A DNA stretch of 64,000 bases from Candidatus Heimdallarchaeota archaeon (GTDB lineage: Archaea; Asgardarchaeota; Heimdallarchaeia; JABLTI01), in the NCBI GenBank assembly GCA_019058275.1, contig JAHLVW010000066.1, forward strand, positions 1 through 64,000, written 5' to 3'. The translations under genes and the position numbers were made by a program. Shown piece by piece: positions 63,214 to 64,000 of the stretch (its first letter is position 1; every line of letters begins with the position of its first letter). The notes below the pieces were generated by a model, which saw only the letters and a program-made list of their open reading frames with translations, ran no database searches and was not told the DNA's origin.

Positions 63214-64000
63214 TTATTTTAGCTGTTTCTGAATTTCAAAATCAAGCATTTCTAGAAATTTCTTCCATTTAGTTTTGCGAACAGTAGCACCAGATGCAGA
63301 AGGATGACCTCCTCCACTACCACCAACTTCTTTGGCTGCTCTTCTAGTAGCAACATTCAAATCAATTCCCTCAATACGTCTTCTAATGGAAATTGATATT
63401 TTTGCTCCTATAGAATTTCCACAAACACCAATTGGTTTATCTGTAGCTGTTGCAGCAAAAAGTGCTCCTTTCCCTACAAATCCTCCTCCGGTTGGTATAT
63501 CAAGAATGTACCCAATATTTTGTTTAGCTTTTGCATTCTCATGAACATATTCTCTTACTAATTTCTCAACTTGACTTCCTCTAAGTGCTCTATCTACAAG
63601 ATTGTTAAGCTCACTTGGTAATACACCTAAAGCCATTCTTTCAATGATACTTTTCTTCATTTGTAAATCATCAGCAGTTGGGATTTCTCCTAATGCTTGA
63701 ACGATTATTGCTGCTTGAAATGAAATACTTCTTGCATCATAATCTCTTAACACTTCTTGAGCGAAAACGCTCTTCATTTCATAATCACCAACTGCGCCAA
63801 TAGCAGCTAGAAGCTTATGCTTCCAATTCAACTTCTTTTCAAAATGCAAATATGTTAGTTCTGCAGAGCAACCATTTGTTCGATGAATTACTATTGAAGC
63901 AGGTATATTCTTCTCTTTTAGCCCTTCAGGTAAAGGATGATGATCGATGTAAATTATTTCCGAACCTTGACTTTTCAATCGCTTCATTTCTTGGAAAGTT
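63214..64000 (-). CDS. DHH-family phosphoesterase, N-terminus cut by window end
   Basis: The reading frame is open to the window end, so the start lies beyond base 64000. The visible 262 residues hold IDHHPL (the DHH motif of the phosphoesterase core, residues 14-19 from the first visible ATG) and the C-terminal DHHA1 domain ending GGSGGGHPSASGATV. DHH proteins are Mn-dependent nucleases or nanoRNases/phosphodiesterases. The archaeal RecJ-like or NrnA-like classes are possible. It runs 10 bases from the DUF362 gene and probably shares its transcript. Confidence 0.86.
   Translation of the reverse strand, partial: TFQEMKRLKSQGSEIIYIDHHPLPEGLKEKNIPASIVIHRTNGCSAELTYLHFEKKLNWKHKLLAAIGAVGDYEMKSVFAQEVLRDYDARSISFQAAIIVQALGEIPTADDLQMKKSIIERMALGVLPSELNNLVDRALRGSQVEKLVREYVHENAKAKQNIGYILDIPTGGGFVGKGALFAATATDKPIGVCGNSIGAKISISIRRRIEGIDLNVATRRAAKEVGGSGGGHPSASGATVRKTKWKKFLEMLDFEIQKQLK

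Noticed and set aside
1..64000. CRISPR arrays, insertion sequences, rRNA genes
   Set aside because: No regularly spaced repeats, transposase or integrase genes, or rRNA sequence were seen in the window.

Overview
The window is AT-rich archaeal DNA (roughly one third G+C by eye) and is best explained as a piece of an Asgard archaeon genome. Archaeal markers are Rpo3 (with ferredoxin domain), Rpo6, eL18, uL13, uS9, eL13-type, eS17, Alba, NadM, Pth2, RtcA, TruD, MEMO, geranylgeranyl reductase, type IV pilins and a tRNA with introns. Asgard-type, eukaryote-like genes are an EAP30/Vps22-like ESCRT-II subunit (24475-25164), two Ras/Rab-like GTPases in tandem (40571-41935), two tandem homologues of the oligosaccharyltransferase subunit OSTC / Ost3-6 membrane domain (42046-43166) and a Trm9/ALKBH8-like tRNA methyltransferase (59097-59789). 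I cannot fix the lineage within Asgard from this sequence alone.

Layout. 1-7.9 kb: end of a copper P-type ATPase, a pair of zinc-ribbon membrane proteins, a nitrilase gene with an in-frame stop, an epimerase, a Nog1-like GTPase overlapping RtcA, and Ogt convergent with NadM. 8.1-10.3 kb: rpo3-rpl18e-rpl13-rps9 operon. 10.4-21 kb: HEPN protein, TldD/TldE pair, extended eL13 protein, PLP enzymes (cystathionine-synthase family, SHMT), an ATP-grasp enzyme and MEMO. 21-28 kb: small unknowns, Rpo6, a beta-CASP nuclease, the EAP30 protein, an MfnD-like ligase, eS17 and a decayed threonine-dehydratase-type gene. 28-38 kb: cell-surface and accessory genes, including a large secreted protein, an exported metallo-beta-lactamase, a frameshifted neutral ceramidase, a CrtI-like flavoprotein and an LVIVD propeller, with two tRNA 3'-end remnants. 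38-40.4 kb: a compositionally distinct ThDP enzyme and tRNA-Ile(GAU) interrupted twice. 40.5-43.7 kb: GTPases, OSTC pair and thioredoxin. 45.7-51.9 kb: formylmethanofuran dehydrogenase genes (fwdDB on the minus strand; ferredoxin, polyferredoxin, fwdA and fwdC on the plus strand). 52-64 kb: surface protein, Alba, NusA-like KH protein, TruD, Pth2, lipid reductase, Trm9-like enzyme, a pilin-adhesin pair, a DUF362 protein and a DHH phosphoesterase cut by the window end.

Together the Fwd genes, the MfnD-like methanofuran ligase at 25 kb and SHMT point to a methanofuran/tetrahydromethanopterin C1 (Wood-Ljungdahl type) pathway. No mcr genes are present in the window.

Four genes are interrupted: nitrilase and OSTC-1 by TAA, ceramidase by a frameshift, and the dehydratase by a frameshift plus TGA. 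A fifth, fwdA, lacks any usual start codon. Both frameshifts sit in G/T homopolymer runs, so some may be consensus errors; the two TAA stops are isolated and do not look like that kind of error.
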